Source: a virus. Taken from it: a stretch of 29,847 nucleotides of DNA. The DNA is taken from positions 1-29,847 of the IMG/VR virus record IMGVR_UViG_3300026367_000106. One strand, given 5' to 3'. The translations under genes were made by a program, and so were the position numbers. The notes beneath the pieces were generated by a model that searched no databases, was not told the origin of the DNA, and saw only the letters and a program-made list of their open reading frames with translations. This document shows positions 6,543 through 15,188 of the stretch, in pieces. Position 1 is the first letter of the stretch. Each line of letters starts with the position of its first letter.

Positions 6543-7406
6543 CTAGTTAACTGGTGAACGCTGGCAGTCTGCTAGGAGTAACCGTTTGACCTTCCCACTT
6601 GCTGAACTGACGCGCCTCACCCTCATATCTAGTTTGTTTCGGGCACCAATATTGCTTCCATGGAGGGACCAAGTGAGCAATTGAAGGTCTCCAATTGAAA
6701 AATCGCTATCTGGTCGAATAGGTATAACACGCTGAAACTGGTCAACAAATACTCGGGCATTTCTTGACAACGAGTTGTACCGAGTAATGTTTCCACGTAT
6801 CACTTCTAAGCCAAGAGCTTCTTCGCGAGTATTGACCCAATCTTTGCTTTCAGTATCAAATGTAACGAGTTGATTTCGGGGAGTACTAATTTGAATACCT
6901 GTGACACAATCGTCGTCACCTACTTCGCCAATAGGCCGGTGAGCAGATTGCAGACTGCCTTCCAAAATTTCAGAAAGCTCATCAAAATCAGCTGGGCGTT
7001 TCAATGGTGGTGGCTGTATTCGATCATAAATCTTCGCTAAGCTTACTGTCTCCGGTTCTGCATCAAGGCTACCTGTAGCTCGCCGAAAGGCAGTCTTAAT
7101 GAAGTCGTAAAACATTGGCGCACCAAGTGCGACTGCTGCCGTTGAGGTCGCTGGATAGGCTTCCATCAAGACAATAAGCTCAAATATAAAGCTACCTTGC
7201 CTGGCAGGCTTCATGTGAATGGTCGCACCCTTCAAAGCCGTCGCACGAGAAGTCACCTCTCCGGTCATGTAGGCATGGGTGGCGATATGTAACGCACGGG
7301 TTATGCCGTCAATTGAAGTAGCTCCATCATAGCCAGGAAGGACGTTCTCGTCAGCTAAGCCCCCAGTGTATTTTATCTTGAAGCGGTGCTCTGCCAAAGT
7401 AGCCAT
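6543..7406 (-). CDS. Conserved-type hypothetical protein (287 aa), likely cargo
   Basis: Soluble protein with an N-terminal region HRFKIKYTGGLADENVLPGY, a conserved-looking helix SIDGITRALHIATHAYMTGE, a hydrophobic segment FIFELIVLMEAYP, and a C-terminal beta-rich part. No catalytic motif recognised. It has a Shine-Dalgarno (AGGG) eight bases before the ATG, unlike the neighbouring capsid genes, and is bracketed by non-coding stretches. That suggests a moron-type insertion in the structural region, possibly for defence or superinfection exclusion (inference). Confidence 0.6.
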   Translation of the reverse strand: MATLAEHRFKIKYTGGLADENVLPGYDGATSIDGITRALHIATHAYMTGEVTSRATALKGATIHMKPARQGSFIFELIVLMEAYPATSTAAVALGAPMFYDFIKTAFRRATGSLDAEPETVSLAKIYDRIQPPPLKRPADFDELSEILEGSLQSAHRPIGEVGDDDCVTGIQISTPRNQLVTFDTESKDWVNTREEALGLEVIRGNITRYNSLSRNARVFVDQFQRVIPIRPDSDFSIGDLQLLTWSLHGSNIGARNKLDMRVRRVSSASGKVKRLLLADCQRSPVN

Positions 7407-7420
7407 CTCATATCCCTAAA

Positions 7421-7445
7421 CATCAAATATATTTTTAGGATTAAG
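7421..7445. other. Imperfect inverted repeat upstream of the 287-aa gene
   Basis: TCCCTAAA and TTTAGGA flank an AT-rich centre. Together with the rest of 7407-7513 it may hold the promoter of the 287-aa gene; no other gene is visible there. Confidence 0.35.
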
Positions 7446-7513
7446 CGTACCGGTCAAACAACACAACTTAAAAGAGAAATAATCATTGGAAGCAGCAAAT
7501 ACACCTTGTCTCA

Positions 7514-7924
7514 CTAAACAACCGTCAGCACCCCTCCTGCATCATCAAAGTCAATCAGGACAGTTTCACCATCAGCCAAGGTCAATGCAGACCCACGGTC
7601 GTAGTAGCCAATCAATTCATCACTCGGGGCGTCATCATTGTAGAGATACACGTACCGGAAAGCCGCCACAGCGCCTCCTGCGGCCTCTAGGGTGAGGTCA
7701 GCCAGGACCAGCTTGTACGTCCCCCCTGTCTGCGCTGAGGTAGTGGTTGTCACGTCTCGGGCTGATAGGTTGGTGTAGGCGATTTGGGTCAGGTCAGCCA
7801 GTACCGCGTGTGAAGCATTTGGCGCGGTATTGGTCAGGGCTACTTTGATTTGGTCAGAGCCAAGGTTGTGTTTCCCCTCAGCTAGGGCTTCCACAAAGGC
7901 AGGTACTTTTACGAATGATGACAT
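7514..7924 (-). CDS. Phage structural or accessory protein (136 aa)
   Basis: Begins MSSFVKVPAFVEALAEGKHNL, then IKVALTNTAPNA, then ADLTLEAAGGAVAAFRYVYLYND. This pattern is common in small proteins encoded next to major capsid genes in siphoviruses, where they may be head decoration or minor tail components. The internal ATG at 7924 was chosen over one 57 bases upstream because homology-like sequence starts there. Exact role uncertain. Confidence 0.6.
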   Translation of the reverse strand: MSSFVKVPAFVEALAEGKHNLGSDQIKVALTNTAPNASHAVLADLTQIAYTNLSARDVTTTTSAQTGGTYKLVLADLTLEAAGGAVAAFRYVYLYNDDAPSDELIGYYDRGSALTLADGETVLIDFDDAGGVLTVV

Positions 7925-8004
7925 GGATGATTGGTTAGGGGTGATAACAAGCTCCTGGGCTTGATAAAGGGCAGTTTCCACTCTGCCCCCTACAAGCCGA
8001 TGAA

Positions 8005-8229
8005 CTATTTGGCGTCCTTCGGGGCTTCTTTCTTCGCTTCCTTCTTCGGGGCTTCGGCCTTCATCACTTGGCTAAGGCCAAAGGAGTTGAGGAATACCGC
8101 AACGTCTGTCTCATTCTCGGCCATTTCCTTTTTGTTTACCCACGCGGATAGTCCAAAACGTGACCCTGAAAGCTCGACAACCTTAGCGAACCGCCCCTGC
8201 GTGTTCTGGATAATTTGTCCCTTTTTCAT
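8005..8229 (-). CDS. Small protein next to the major capsid gene (74 aa)
   Basis: N-terminal 50 residues may be a small beta barrel (GQIIQNTQGRFAKVVELSG); the last 20 residues are Lys/Glu/Ala/Pro-rich (PKKEAKKEAPKDAK). Four bases after the capsid stop, so probably translated with it. Could be a capsid-associated protein or head completion protein. No family recognised. Confidence 0.5.
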   Translation of the reverse strand: MKKGQIIQNTQGRFAKVVELSGSRFGLSAWVNKKEMAENETDVAVFLNSFGLSQVMKAEAPKKEAKKEAPKDAK

Positions 8230-8233
8230 AAGG

Positions 8234-9466
8234 CTATGCAGCGATTAAGGCAGCGATAACATCGTCAAATGTTCCTCTTAGGAAGGCCCCGCTGTCGTTG
8301 TTTTTGATAACAGATGTCAAGAAACGTCGCATCTTGATAGCCATGATGTCATTTGAGAAGTCATCACCATCTGAGTCAGAAAACTCGACTTCGTAACCAC
8401 CCTTTGGACGGATAATCATTTTAGAGAAGTCCCCAATTAGGAAGTCTCCTTCGGCAATGGCCACTGTCTCAAGAACACGCACGTTCTTGATTAGTTGGCC
8501 GTCTGCGGTCTTGAACGGTGGCAATACATAAGCCCCATTATCGTCCTTCTCAGTATCCATCATCAGCCCGTCGATTGGGTTGATGAGAATAATGTTTGGC
8601 ATGTATGTACCTTCACCAGCGACCATAATTTTTGCCACGGCTGCGCGGATAGCGTCGAAACGATTAGCGCTTGCAATACGTAGAGTTCCGATTGCTGTTG
8701 CGTCCAATTCCTCAGCCACGCCAAGGATTCCTTGAATCTGTGGCGATGTGCCATTTCCAGACAGCAACTGGTCTTCTGTTACCACCTTCATGTCTACAGA
8801 AAGCATGTTGCGCAGTACAGCTACTAACTCAGGACCATACTTCATCAGTTCGATTGAGTGCTTACTAATTGCAGAGATTTTCTCTACACCTTTGGATACT
8901 ACACGGAATTTCCGGTCCACTTGTGGAATAGTCGCCAACTCAGCAGTCGATGCTGGAGCGCCAGTAGTGTTATACACCTCAGTGTACTTCACTGTGTCTG
9001 ATTCGGTCGGGATCACACGTGCAATGTCTTCAAGAAATGTTCGTCGCGTCACTGGGATACTAATCTCTGTATCATGGTCAGGCGCAATAACATCACCAGT
9101 TAGGTCAGTGCGGTCAGTACCCTTTTCTAGGTACCCAAGTTCATTGGCATCCTTAAACTTGAACACAAAGCTACCTTTGCCTTGCTTTTCACTCAGGCCT
9201 CGAATACCTGATGTTACTCCGTCAACGTCAAACGATGCTTTATTGACAGTCACCTCAGCTACAACAGTCTTGGCCTTAGCCACTGCTGTCACTGAATCAA
9301 TCATGTCGGCAACAGCGTCCTGTGCTGCTTTCAACTTTGCTACAGCTACTTTGTCTCCAGCCTCCATTGCCTTCTGCATAGCTTCTGAAAGCATTTTAGT
9401 AGCTTCGTCAGTCGTTTCTTCCTCAGTAGCTTCTACAGCTACGTCTTCTTTTACTTCTTCACTCAT
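8234..9466 (-). CDS. HK97-type major capsid protein
   Basis: 410 aa. Residues 1-95 are acidic and helical (TEEETTDEATKMLSEAMQKA, then VAVAKLKAAQDAVADMI) as in the cleavable scaffold domain of HK97 capsid precursors. The rest has typical features: TRRTFLEDIARVIP, LATIPQVDRKFR, the long helix EKISAISKHSIELMK with LLSGNGTSPQIQGIL, IILINPIDGLMM, and VLETVAIAEGDFLIGDF. It lies right after the prohead protease. It forms the icosahedral capsid; the protease should remove the scaffold. No Shine-Dalgarno or clear -10 box at the start. Confidence 0.88.
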   Translation of the reverse strand: MSEEVKEDVAVEATEEETTDEATKMLSEAMQKAMEAGDKVAVAKLKAAQDAVADMIDSVTAVAKAKTVVAEVTVNKASFDVDGVTSGIRGLSEKQGKGSFVFKFKDANELGYLEKGTDRTDLTGDVIAPDHDTEISIPVTRRTFLEDIARVIPTESDTVKYTEVYNTTGAPASTAELATIPQVDRKFRVVSKGVEKISAISKHSIELMKYGPELVAVLRNMLSVDMKVVTEDQLLSGNGTSPQIQGILGVAEELDATAIGTLRIASANRFDAIRAAVAKIMVAGEGTYMPNIILINPIDGLMMDTEKDDNGAYVLPPFKTADGQLIKNVRVLETVAIAEGDFLIGDFSKMIIRPKGGYEVEFSDSDGDDFSNDIMAIKMRRFLTSVIKNNDSGAFLRGTFDDVIAALIAA

Positions 9467-9522
9467 AAATCAGTAATGATTATTTTTTAAAAGCACCCAT
9501 TGCAGGGGTAGAGTAGTATTGC

Positions 9523-10179
9523 TTACTTTTTATATTGTCTGATCGCCTTATTCAGGGCAGCGATGGCCTTAGCCTTGCTTGTTGCCTCAATAGGGCTTGT
9601 AGTTGCTACTTTCTCAATGGTTTTCTTAGTATCAATAAGACTGTCCTTAATGTCCTTTACATCCTCGGTGTCCTTAATAAGCGCCCGCCTGTTAGAGCCA
9701 ATACCTACCAAGCTACATTCCATCAGCTCACAATTCTTAAGGACATAGGCGTCCTTTGTTTCGTCGTAGTCTACTACTTGGGGGATGAAGCCGACGCTCA
9801 CCATGTTCAAGTCGCCACGGACTACATGTTTCCAGGCCCGCTCGATGTCGGCGTGTACATCAACGGCAAACTCAGCCACACCTACTAGCATCTTCTGCTC
9901 TGGGTTCTCAGGGTCTACTTCCAGCTTCACAGATAGCCACTTGCCAAGGGGGAACTCGTTGGACCGGTGGCCCCAGAAAAAGGCAGGGTTCTCAAGGAAG
10001 TGTTTAAGGTTCCAGGTATCTTGGTCAACGATATCGCCGTGACGGTCGATTGATGCTGTACTCATCACAAAAGTGGCGGTAAAGTTATTCTCGTCAATGG
10101 TGACGGCCTTGATAGCAACGTCTACATCAATGCGACTGCCTTGTATTTCTGCTGCTTTGGCTTGGTACTGGAGTTTCAT
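9523..10179 (-). CDS. HK97-family prohead protease
   Basis: 218 aa. Contains FVMSTASIDRHGDIVD, then FFWGHRS (candidate catalytic His), and DLNMVSVGF (candidate catalytic Ser), the hallmark order of U35-type prohead proteases. About 50 C-terminal residues are Lys/Asp/Glu-rich and helical, possibly a scaffold-interacting tail. Encoded between portal and capsid as usual. A -10 box TATACT with TGC ends 6 bases before ATG, and no ribosome site is present. Confidence 0.87.
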   Translation of the reverse strand: MKLQYQAKAAEIQGSRIDVDVAIKAVTIDENNFTATFVMSTASIDRHGDIVDQDTWNLKHFLENPAFFWGHRSNEFPLGKWLSVKLEVDPENPEQKMLVGVAEFAVDVHADIERAWKHVVRGDLNMVSVGFIPQVVDYDETKDAYVLKNCELMECSLVGIGSNRRALIKDTEDVKDIKDSLIDTKKTIEKVATTSPIEATSKAKAIAALNKAIRQYKK

Positions 10180-10194
10180 AGTTAGAGTATAGCA
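10180..10194 (-). promoter_or_regulatory. Leaderless-type promoter of the protease-capsid operon
   Basis: Minus strand: TGC TATACT, six bases (CTAACT), ATG. No Shine-Dalgarno in between. Confidence 0.65.
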
Positions 10195-10203
10195 GATAGA
10201 GAT

Positions 10204-10443
10204 TTAACCAAATATTCTTCGAAAGAAACCTTTTTCCCCTGGATTGTGAATTTTACAATAGCCACCCTGTATTGACACTCCAAAATTATCATGAAAATCC
10301 AAATCACAGGTGCATGAATGTTCCATATATTCCTCTTTCCTACAGTCGGTACTTTCTTTAAATACTCCAGCTGCTTCCAAAGCCTCTAGTTGTTCAATTG
10401 TAAATTTGGCTTCAAGTAGTATCTTCAAATTTTCTATTTTCAT
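10204..10443 (-). CDS. Cysteine/histidine-rich small protein (79 aa)
   Basis: N-terminal helix FTIEQLEALEAAGVF, then a Cys/His cluster CRKEEYMEHSCTCDLDFH and GYCKIH, possibly zinc-binding, and a basic end (KGFFRRIFG). Its low GC content differs from the portal gene beside it, which suggests an insertion between portal and protease genes. Function unknown. Confidence 0.5.
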   Translation of the reverse strand: MKIENLKILLEAKFTIEQLEALEAAGVFKESTDCRKEEYMEHSCTCDLDFHDNFGVSIQGGYCKIHNPGEKGFFRRIFG

Positions 10444-10461
10444 AATTTTATAGTTGTTGAT

Positions 10462-12459
10462 TTATACAGTAGGCCCGAGAACACACCGGCAGTTAATTGA
10501 CTGCTCAGCCGGATAACTTTCCCCGCTTGGGAACGAACCGCCCTTGGCCACTATCTTGCCGTCATTCTCCTGGTGTTCTGGTCGCACCTTGGCGTCACCA
10601 ACACTAATCCACTCCATGCCAGTAATGACTGAGGATTGCTTATAAGCGTCATGGGAGGCTTTGCTGAGCGTGTAACCTGTCTCTGTTCGGGCGATGGTCA
10701 AAGCCCGCTTCACACTCATATCTTCAAAGTAGTTGCGTAACTCACGGCCTATCTTATCCGGCCCATCCCCTGCCTTTAGCCCGCCCAGTATCTTCTCCTG
10801 CAACACGGCAAAGGTAGTCTCGGTCATTGAATTAGTGAAGAAGTCGGCTCGGGCGCTGATTGCCGCCATTAACACCTCATCAGCCCAGAAGTTGTCCGCT
10901 GACTTCTTGAAAACGGCGTCTAAGGCCGCTTGCCCACCGTCTTTGTATAGCTGGTGCAAGATTGGGGTGAAAAGCATTCTAGCGGCGGTTTTCTCGGCCC
11001 CTAGGTCCATGAATCCTTCCGGCTGGAGGTCAGTTGCTAGGATGCGCTCCAGCTGTCCGGCGTGAAAGGCGTCAATGGCTTCCTTGAGAACCTCAGATTT
11101 CTTATCTACCCGCTTGTTGTACGCCTTGGCATAGCCGTCCTTGAGGCTCTTGGTTGGGAAGATACTGTTGAGGTGACGCTTTGGCTCACTTGATACCATT
11201 AGCGCGTCTACGGTCAATTCCTTGGCCCTGAGGGTCTTCGCTAGGATTGGTCGGCGTCGGATGATGCCCTTGGCCTCTTGCTGGACCGCTTGGGGGGTGC
11301 TGAATGTTACGGCCCCTAAAGTGTCGTAGCCTGCGAGTTCCGGTCGGCCTGTCTCAATACGCGCCTCGTTCTGGGTGATCCACTTGCCTACACCAGCCTG
11401 GTGTTCCTTGAGCATCTGCTCGCGGTCGTTTGGTGTTGGGTCGTCAAAGCGGAAAAACAGGGCCTGGTCAAAGGTCGGTAGGAGACGGTTGTTTATCACG
11501 TCGATGAAGGCGTCCAATACAGGCACCACGGCTTCTTGCAGGAACATCTTATACGCTTCCTGCGAGTCAGTTTTGTTGACGTTGCCACTTGTAACCATTG
11601 CCTCAGGCACACCAAGGGCAGCGAGAATGTCGCCGCGTAGGAAATGCTGGGTATCCATCAGCCCCATCTCTACTGGGGTCTTGTTCAGCTCCTGGATGGC
11701 CTTGATGTTGTTCCCAAAGAAGCCAGCCTGCCCGCCATTATTGCCCCCAAAGGTTTTCTTCCACAACGCGCGGGCTTTGTTCCCTTTTTCATCGTCAACA
11801 GGACCATCGACAAAGACAGCCACGTCCGGACGGCCTTGGTTCTTGAGGAAGTTGGCCTGGTACTCGCCAGCGGCTTTTTCGGTAATGATACGGATGTGAG
11901 CTGGACGCACGGCCCCTACCCCACGCAAGATGTTCGTCGGGTCTGGATTCTGGATGTGTACGATGTCTTCTGGCTTGAACTTGGTCACCGTTCCCGACCG
12001 GTGCTCGTAGGCCACAATCTTCTTGTTATCAGCAGACAGGATGATGTCCATCTGGTCAGGCCTAAGTGTGACCATACTCATGTCATCGCGGTTTATGTAC
12101 CAAAAAACGTCACCTGATAGCAGGTAATGGGCGCACGATGTTTCGATAAAGACGCGCTGGGTTTGCAGGTCATTGGGATTATAGAAAAGGTCCAGGATCT
12201 GGTGGTCAAAGACTTCTTCGGTGTCGCCGCTGGTCCCCTTAATCTTGTGTAGCTCCAGGGGGATACTTGCCATGCGCTTGGCAATCTTTGAAACGGCAAT
12301 GTAGAGATACAGGCTGTCTTTGTATGAGTTCAGGCTACGGCTGTCGGTAAAGTTCTCGATGCCGGTGACTTGGTTATTGCTGTATGAAGTAAAAGTGGTC
12401 AGCTTTTCTTTGGTGTCCGGCTCCGGTCTTTTAAACAGTCTGGATAGTGGGTTTCGCAT
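10462..12459 (-). CDS. Portal protein fused to a MuF-like head morphogenesis domain
   Basis: 665 aa from the internal ATG at 12459 (a longer frame would run through the promoter). Residues about 1-390 are a HK97-type portal: YIAVSKIAKRMASIP, HQILDLFYNPND, then AAGEYQANFLKNQGRPDV, and LGVPEAMVTSGNVNKTDSQEA. Residues about 450-665 are MuF-like: RALTIARTETGY, PEHQENDGKIV and SINCRCVLGP. The portal is the DNA gate of the capsid and the terminase docking ring; MuF proteins are minor capsid proteins. Fusions of the two are known in phages. TATAAT lies nine bases before ATG. Confidence 0.88.
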   Translation of the reverse strand: MRNPLSRLFKRPEPDTKEKLTTFTSYSNNQVTGIENFTDSRSLNSYKDSLYLYIAVSKIAKRMASIPLELHKIKGTSGDTEEVFDHQILDLFYNPNDLQTQRVFIETSCAHYLLSGDVFWYINRDDMSMVTLRPDQMDIILSADNKKIVAYEHRSGTVTKFKPEDIVHIQNPDPTNILRGVGAVRPAHIRIITEKAAGEYQANFLKNQGRPDVAVFVDGPVDDEKGNKARALWKKTFGGNNGGQAGFFGNNIKAIQELNKTPVEMGLMDTQHFLRGDILAALGVPEAMVTSGNVNKTDSQEAYKMFLQEAVVPVLDAFIDVINNRLLPTFDQALFFRFDDPTPNDREQMLKEHQAGVGKWITQNEARIETGRPELAGYDTLGAVTFSTPQAVQQEAKGIIRRRPILAKTLRAKELTVDALMVSSEPKRHLNSIFPTKSLKDGYAKAYNKRVDKKSEVLKEAIDAFHAGQLERILATDLQPEGFMDLGAEKTAARMLFTPILHQLYKDGGQAALDAVFKKSADNFWADEVLMAAISARADFFTNSMTETTFAVLQEKILGGLKAGDGPDKIGRELRNYFEDMSVKRALTIARTETGYTLSKASHDAYKQSSVITGMEWISVGDAKVRPEHQENDGKIVAKGGSFPSGESYPAEQSINCRCVLGPTV

Positions 12460-12474
12460 ATATGGCTGATTATA
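12460..12474 (-). promoter_or_regulatory. Near-leaderless promoter of the portal gene
   Basis: Minus strand: TATAAT (12469-12474), nine bases, ATG. Expected transcription start is within about three bases of the start codon. Confidence 0.45.
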
Positions 12475-12476
12475 CA

Positions 12477-13721
12477 CTAGGCCATTAGGTCGCCCCCATG
12501 CCTGCGGGCTGTCCACACGGCACTTGATACTGCGTCGATGCCGTGGTCGTCGCCGTCTTGTGGTTCGTTGGTCGGTTCTTTGTTACGGTCAAGCGCCCAA
12601 GAATAGGTCTGGTGCTCTCGGGCCAAGTTGGCACTACTCTCAGTGTAGTAGACCTGCTTGCCCTTGAGGTAGTTCACTCTGGCACGCCTACTGTCTGCCC
12701 CTTTAGATGTCGGGACCACGTACCAGCCGTCGTCACACAGCTCAGCAATAGACTTTGGCTCAGCGGCGTCGGCATAGTTGATAATGCTCTTACTCATACC
12801 AAGCTGGGCCATGCGGGCGCTGAGGTGCTTGTTCAGTAGACCAGTCTCAAAGACCAGCTCCCGCGCCCACACGTTGTCGTTGTGTTCTTTGATTTCATAG
12901 ACGGCGGCTGGGTCATTGGTAAACCCAAAGTCAGTCCCATAGTAGCTGGGATGCGGCAGCGCTTCAAACTCAGCGTCCGTAATAGGTAGCCAATTCTTGA
13001 ATATACGCCCCCTGGCACCCTCAGACACCAGCCCCTCGATCATGTTGTAGTAGTGGTCAGGATTATTAGCTTTATATAACTCAAAGTTGCGAATAGTCGT
13101 GGCGTTGAGATTTTTGATGTTGTCCTTGTAATTTGTATGGATAAAAACAGTATCCTCATGGCTGGCTTTAAGTACTGGCTTAAAGAAACCGTCAATACCG
13201 CTATCAATGAGGTTGCACCACCGCCGTACTATCCAGTGGTTTTTGTCCGGCGGGTTTAACAGCAACACAATGCGGATGTCACTTTTCATGGTACGCAAAC
13301 TGTCATCAAGCTGGATGAAGTCTTCTTCACTCACCTCATCTGCTTCTTCGATAATAACGGTCGTGTAGTTAGCCAGAGACTTAAGCTTGCTCTTTTGGTC
13401 CCCTGAGCTTTTACGAAAACCAATGCCGTTAATCTTATTATCGCCGTACTCAAGGGTCAGGGTGTTCTCCCGAATAGTGATAGCCTCCTCGGCCCCTTGT
13501 TCCTCGATACGATCCTTAATTTCCTGAAAAATACTATTACGGATGTCACCCATAACAAAACGCATGATGGCGCACCGGAAGTATTCAGGGGCGGCCAAAT
13601 GGGCTAAGGCAAACTGTGAGGCAACGTAAGACCTACCAGCGGCTCGGCCTCCCATAATGACGGTGTATCTCTTGTGGGTAGTAAATACCGGCTGGTAGAC
13701 GCTATTGACTATCTGCTCCAT
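12477..13721 (-). CDS. terL: Terminase large subunit
   Basis: 414 aa. ATPase domain: Walker A-type MGGRAAGRS near residue 24 (Arg in place of the usual Lys, as in many phage terminases), Walker B VIIEEADE near 125, and coupling motif LLLNPP near 153. Nuclease domain: YGTDFGFTNDP, NYADAAEPKSI and DDHGIDAVSSA supply the acidic metal-binding residues. It pumps DNA into the prohead and cuts the concatemer. Its ATG lies inside the last 20 bases of the small-subunit gene, so the two are translationally coupled. Confidence 0.92.
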   Translation of the reverse strand: MEQIVNSVYQPVFTTHKRYTVIMGGRAAGRSYVASQFALAHLAAPEYFRCAIMRFVMGDIRNSIFQEIKDRIEEQGAEEAITIRENTLTLEYGDNKINGIGFRKSSGDQKSKLKSLANYTTVIIEEADEVSEEDFIQLDDSLRTMKSDIRIVLLLNPPDKNHWIVRRWCNLIDSGIDGFFKPVLKASHEDTVFIHTNYKDNIKNLNATTIRNFELYKANNPDHYYNMIEGLVSEGARGRIFKNWLPITDAEFEALPHPSYYGTDFGFTNDPAAVYEIKEHNDNVWARELVFETGLLNKHLSARMAQLGMSKSIINYADAAEPKSIAELCDDGWYVVPTSKGADSRRARVNYLKGKQVYYTESSANLAREHQTYSWALDRNKEPTNEPQDGDDHGIDAVSSAVWTARRHGGDLMA

Positions 13722-14175
13722 CAGGTTTCATGGTTACAAAAGCAATAGAGTTTGACTTGATTGGCTTGTCGCCACTGGTGACGTCTGTCCGGTCAGTCAT
13801 GCCGTGATTGGATGCCAGGATTAGTTTGGCGATAGTCGGATTGTAGTCGCCATTAAGGCTATGTTCTATGACTAATCGCTTCTGTTCAGCTACTACTGCT
13901 TCCAAAGAGTCGGAAAACGTGGTGTGGTTGTCACGCCATTCGTAGAGAGTAGAACGATTTACTCCTAAATGTTTTGCTAAACCTTCAATAGTAGGCAAGG
14001 TAATTGTCACTTTGCGCTCATACGAATTGGACTTCTCACCTACTGTCTTGTCGTAATCCCAAAAGTCATTGCCACAAGTATCTAAATAGCCATCAGCTTT
14101 CTTTTGCATAGCTGGAGTGTACTTACTTGGTCGTCCTGTTGCCTTCTTCTCTGGAGTAGTTTTAGCTTTTGCCAT
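13702..14175 (-). CDS. terS: Terminase small subunit
   Basis: 157 aa. Begins GRPSKYTPAMQKKADGYLD, then TIEGLAKHLGVNRSTLYEWRD (helix-turn-helix), FSDSLEAVVAEQKRLV, and AKLILASNHGMTDRTD, the normal motif order of this family. It recognises the packaging site and stimulates TerL. The gene begins the packaging operon. TAACAT with TGG in the extended position ends six bases before ATG. Confidence 0.88.
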   Translation of the reverse strand: MAKAKTTPEKKATGRPSKYTPAMQKKADGYLDTCGNDFWDYDKTVGEKSNSYERKVTITLPTIEGLAKHLGVNRSTLYEWRDNHTTFSDSLEAVVAEQKRLVIEHSLNGDYNPTIAKLILASNHGMTDRTDVTSGDKPIKSNSIAFVTMKPDGADSQ

Positions 14176-14190
14176 ACATAAATGTTACCA
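14176..14190 (-). promoter_or_regulatory. Leaderless-type promoter of the packaging operon
   Basis: Minus strand: TGG TAACAT, six bases (TTATGT), ATG. No Shine-Dalgarno. Confidence 0.5.
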
Positions 14191-14415
14191 CGGCCTATCC
14201 TTATCAATAAAGCGCCAGACCTTTCGCCTCCCACGCCTCACCCGCTTCACAGTCAGGTTGGTGTGGTGGTGGATGGCAAAGGCGTCAGCCGTTAGCTCAG
14301 TCCGATACTCAGGGGCGAGGTCCATAAAGGATACGTCCCTGAGTAATTCACCCTTGGCCACCCTCATACTGTAAAGGGAAAGCTGGATGTGTTGGATGCT
14401 GTACCGGCTTCGCAT
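14185..14415 (-). CDS. Small basic protein upstream of terS (76 aa)
   Basis: Begins MRSRYSIQHIQLSLYSMRVAKG, with a C-terminal basic run (KRVRRGRRKVWRF). A strong extended -10 (TGCTATAAT) lies 12 bases upstream, so the leader would be only about five bases. Unknown family; position before terS suggests a late-gene regulator or packaging helper, unproven. Confidence 0.5.
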   Translation of the reverse strand: MRSRYSIQHIQLSLYSMRVAKGELLRDVSFMDLAPEYRTELTADAFAIHHHTNLTVKRVRRGRRKVWRFIDKDRPW

Positions 14416-14436
14416 AGTTGCATAGTGATTATAGCA
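14416..14436 (-). promoter_or_regulatory. Extended -10 promoter before the 76-aa gene
   Basis: Minus strand: TGC TATAAT (14428-14433) then 12 bases to the ATG. An earlier ATG four bases after the box is out of frame. Confidence 0.55.
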
Positions 14437-14478
14437 CTATGTAAAGGGGTATGTGGGGGCGGTAGGTGTGGATAAACA

Positions 14479-15096
14479 CTAGTTTCGGCAAGTATTCCAA
14501 AAGTTCTCAAAGGCTACCTGTATCTTGCTGAAGTCGGGCTTATATTCGGGAACAATTAGGTACAGAGGAATACTTCGGATTGAATTTTCGGAGCTTTGAC
14601 CGGGATTATAATTTACTAATTCAAGCAGAGTTGTAGCATCAGGAACTCGATAACTAAAGGACTGAACTAGTCCCTCACTATTTCTTTCAAAATTTAGCAC
14701 TGGTCCCTGTGGACCCCAACGAGCTATACTTTCAACTTTCCGTAAATCAACCCGCCAGAGTTCCATTTTGCCACCTTTGTACCCTTTGTAGCTGGCGCTA
14801 AAACTCCTTGTTTGAACTTGCAAGGCACAAATGTTTTCTTGGAAACCAGATAATCCAAGATAGAGATTAGGGGATTGATACCTCACTAGCTCCAGAAGGT
14901 CACCAAATGCTTCATTAACTGTAAGCGTGGGCGTCTTCGCTCCTCCGCCAGAAGACGGGAACGCCGCATCGAAGCACTGCAACCTAGCGATATCATTATC
15001 CATACCAACACACTTCTCCGCTTGGGCAAAGGCAGGCAGGGCAGTAAATGAAAACACAGCAAAAAGGGAAGCGCGAGCAAAGTTACTTATGGTCAT
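14479..15096 (-). CDS. Secreted VasI-like protein (205 aa)
   Basis: Classical signal peptide: short N-region, hydrophobic core (ASLFAVFSFTALP), likely cleavage after AFA. The mature start EKCVGMDNDIARLQCFDAAF resembles the VasI-type N-terminal motif (conserved Cys pair, then RLxCxDxxF) found in proteins encoded near type VI systems and in other periplasmic proteins of Proteobacteria. The rest is beta-rich with two more cysteines (ICALQ, WNTCRN). A GGAG seven bases upstream fixes the ATG. Likely periplasmic cargo rather than a virion protein. The VasI link is by motif only. Confidence 0.6.
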   Translation of the reverse strand: MTISNFARASLFAVFSFTALPAFAQAEKCVGMDNDIARLQCFDAAFPSSGGGAKTPTLTVNEAFGDLLELVRYQSPNLYLGLSGFQENICALQVQTRSFSASYKGYKGGKMELWRVDLRKVESIARWGPQGPVLNFERNSEGLVQSFSYRVPDATTLLELVNYNPGQSSENSIRSIPLYLIVPEYKPDFSKIQVAFENFWNTCRN

Positions 15097-15153
15097 GGGT
15101 AATCTCCAGGGCTAAATTTCCCAGATTCTCACCTTAGACCGGCTGTAAAGCAA

Positions 15154-15184
15154 GAAAAAAGCCCCCTCACTAGGAAGGGGCTGT
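15154..15184 (-). terminator. Rho-independent terminator after the ArdC-like gene
   Basis: Minus strand: AGCCCC and GGGGCT stem with an 11-base loop followed by six T. Confidence 0.85.
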
Positions 15185-15188
15185 AGTT

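Noticed and set aside
8748-9476. Long plus-strand frame (242 codons) opposite the major capsid gene
   Set aside because: It is the antisense of a well-supported capsid gene and has Ser/Thr/Ala-rich, shadow-like composition.
11375-11899. Plus-strand frame of 174 codons within the portal gene
   Set aside because: Antisense to conserved portal sequence; Ser/Pro/Arg-rich shadow translation.
12477-13721. TerL thought inactive because Walker A has Arg (GGRAAGRS) where Lys is usual
   Set aside because: Variant P-loops are common among phage large terminases, and all other motifs are present.
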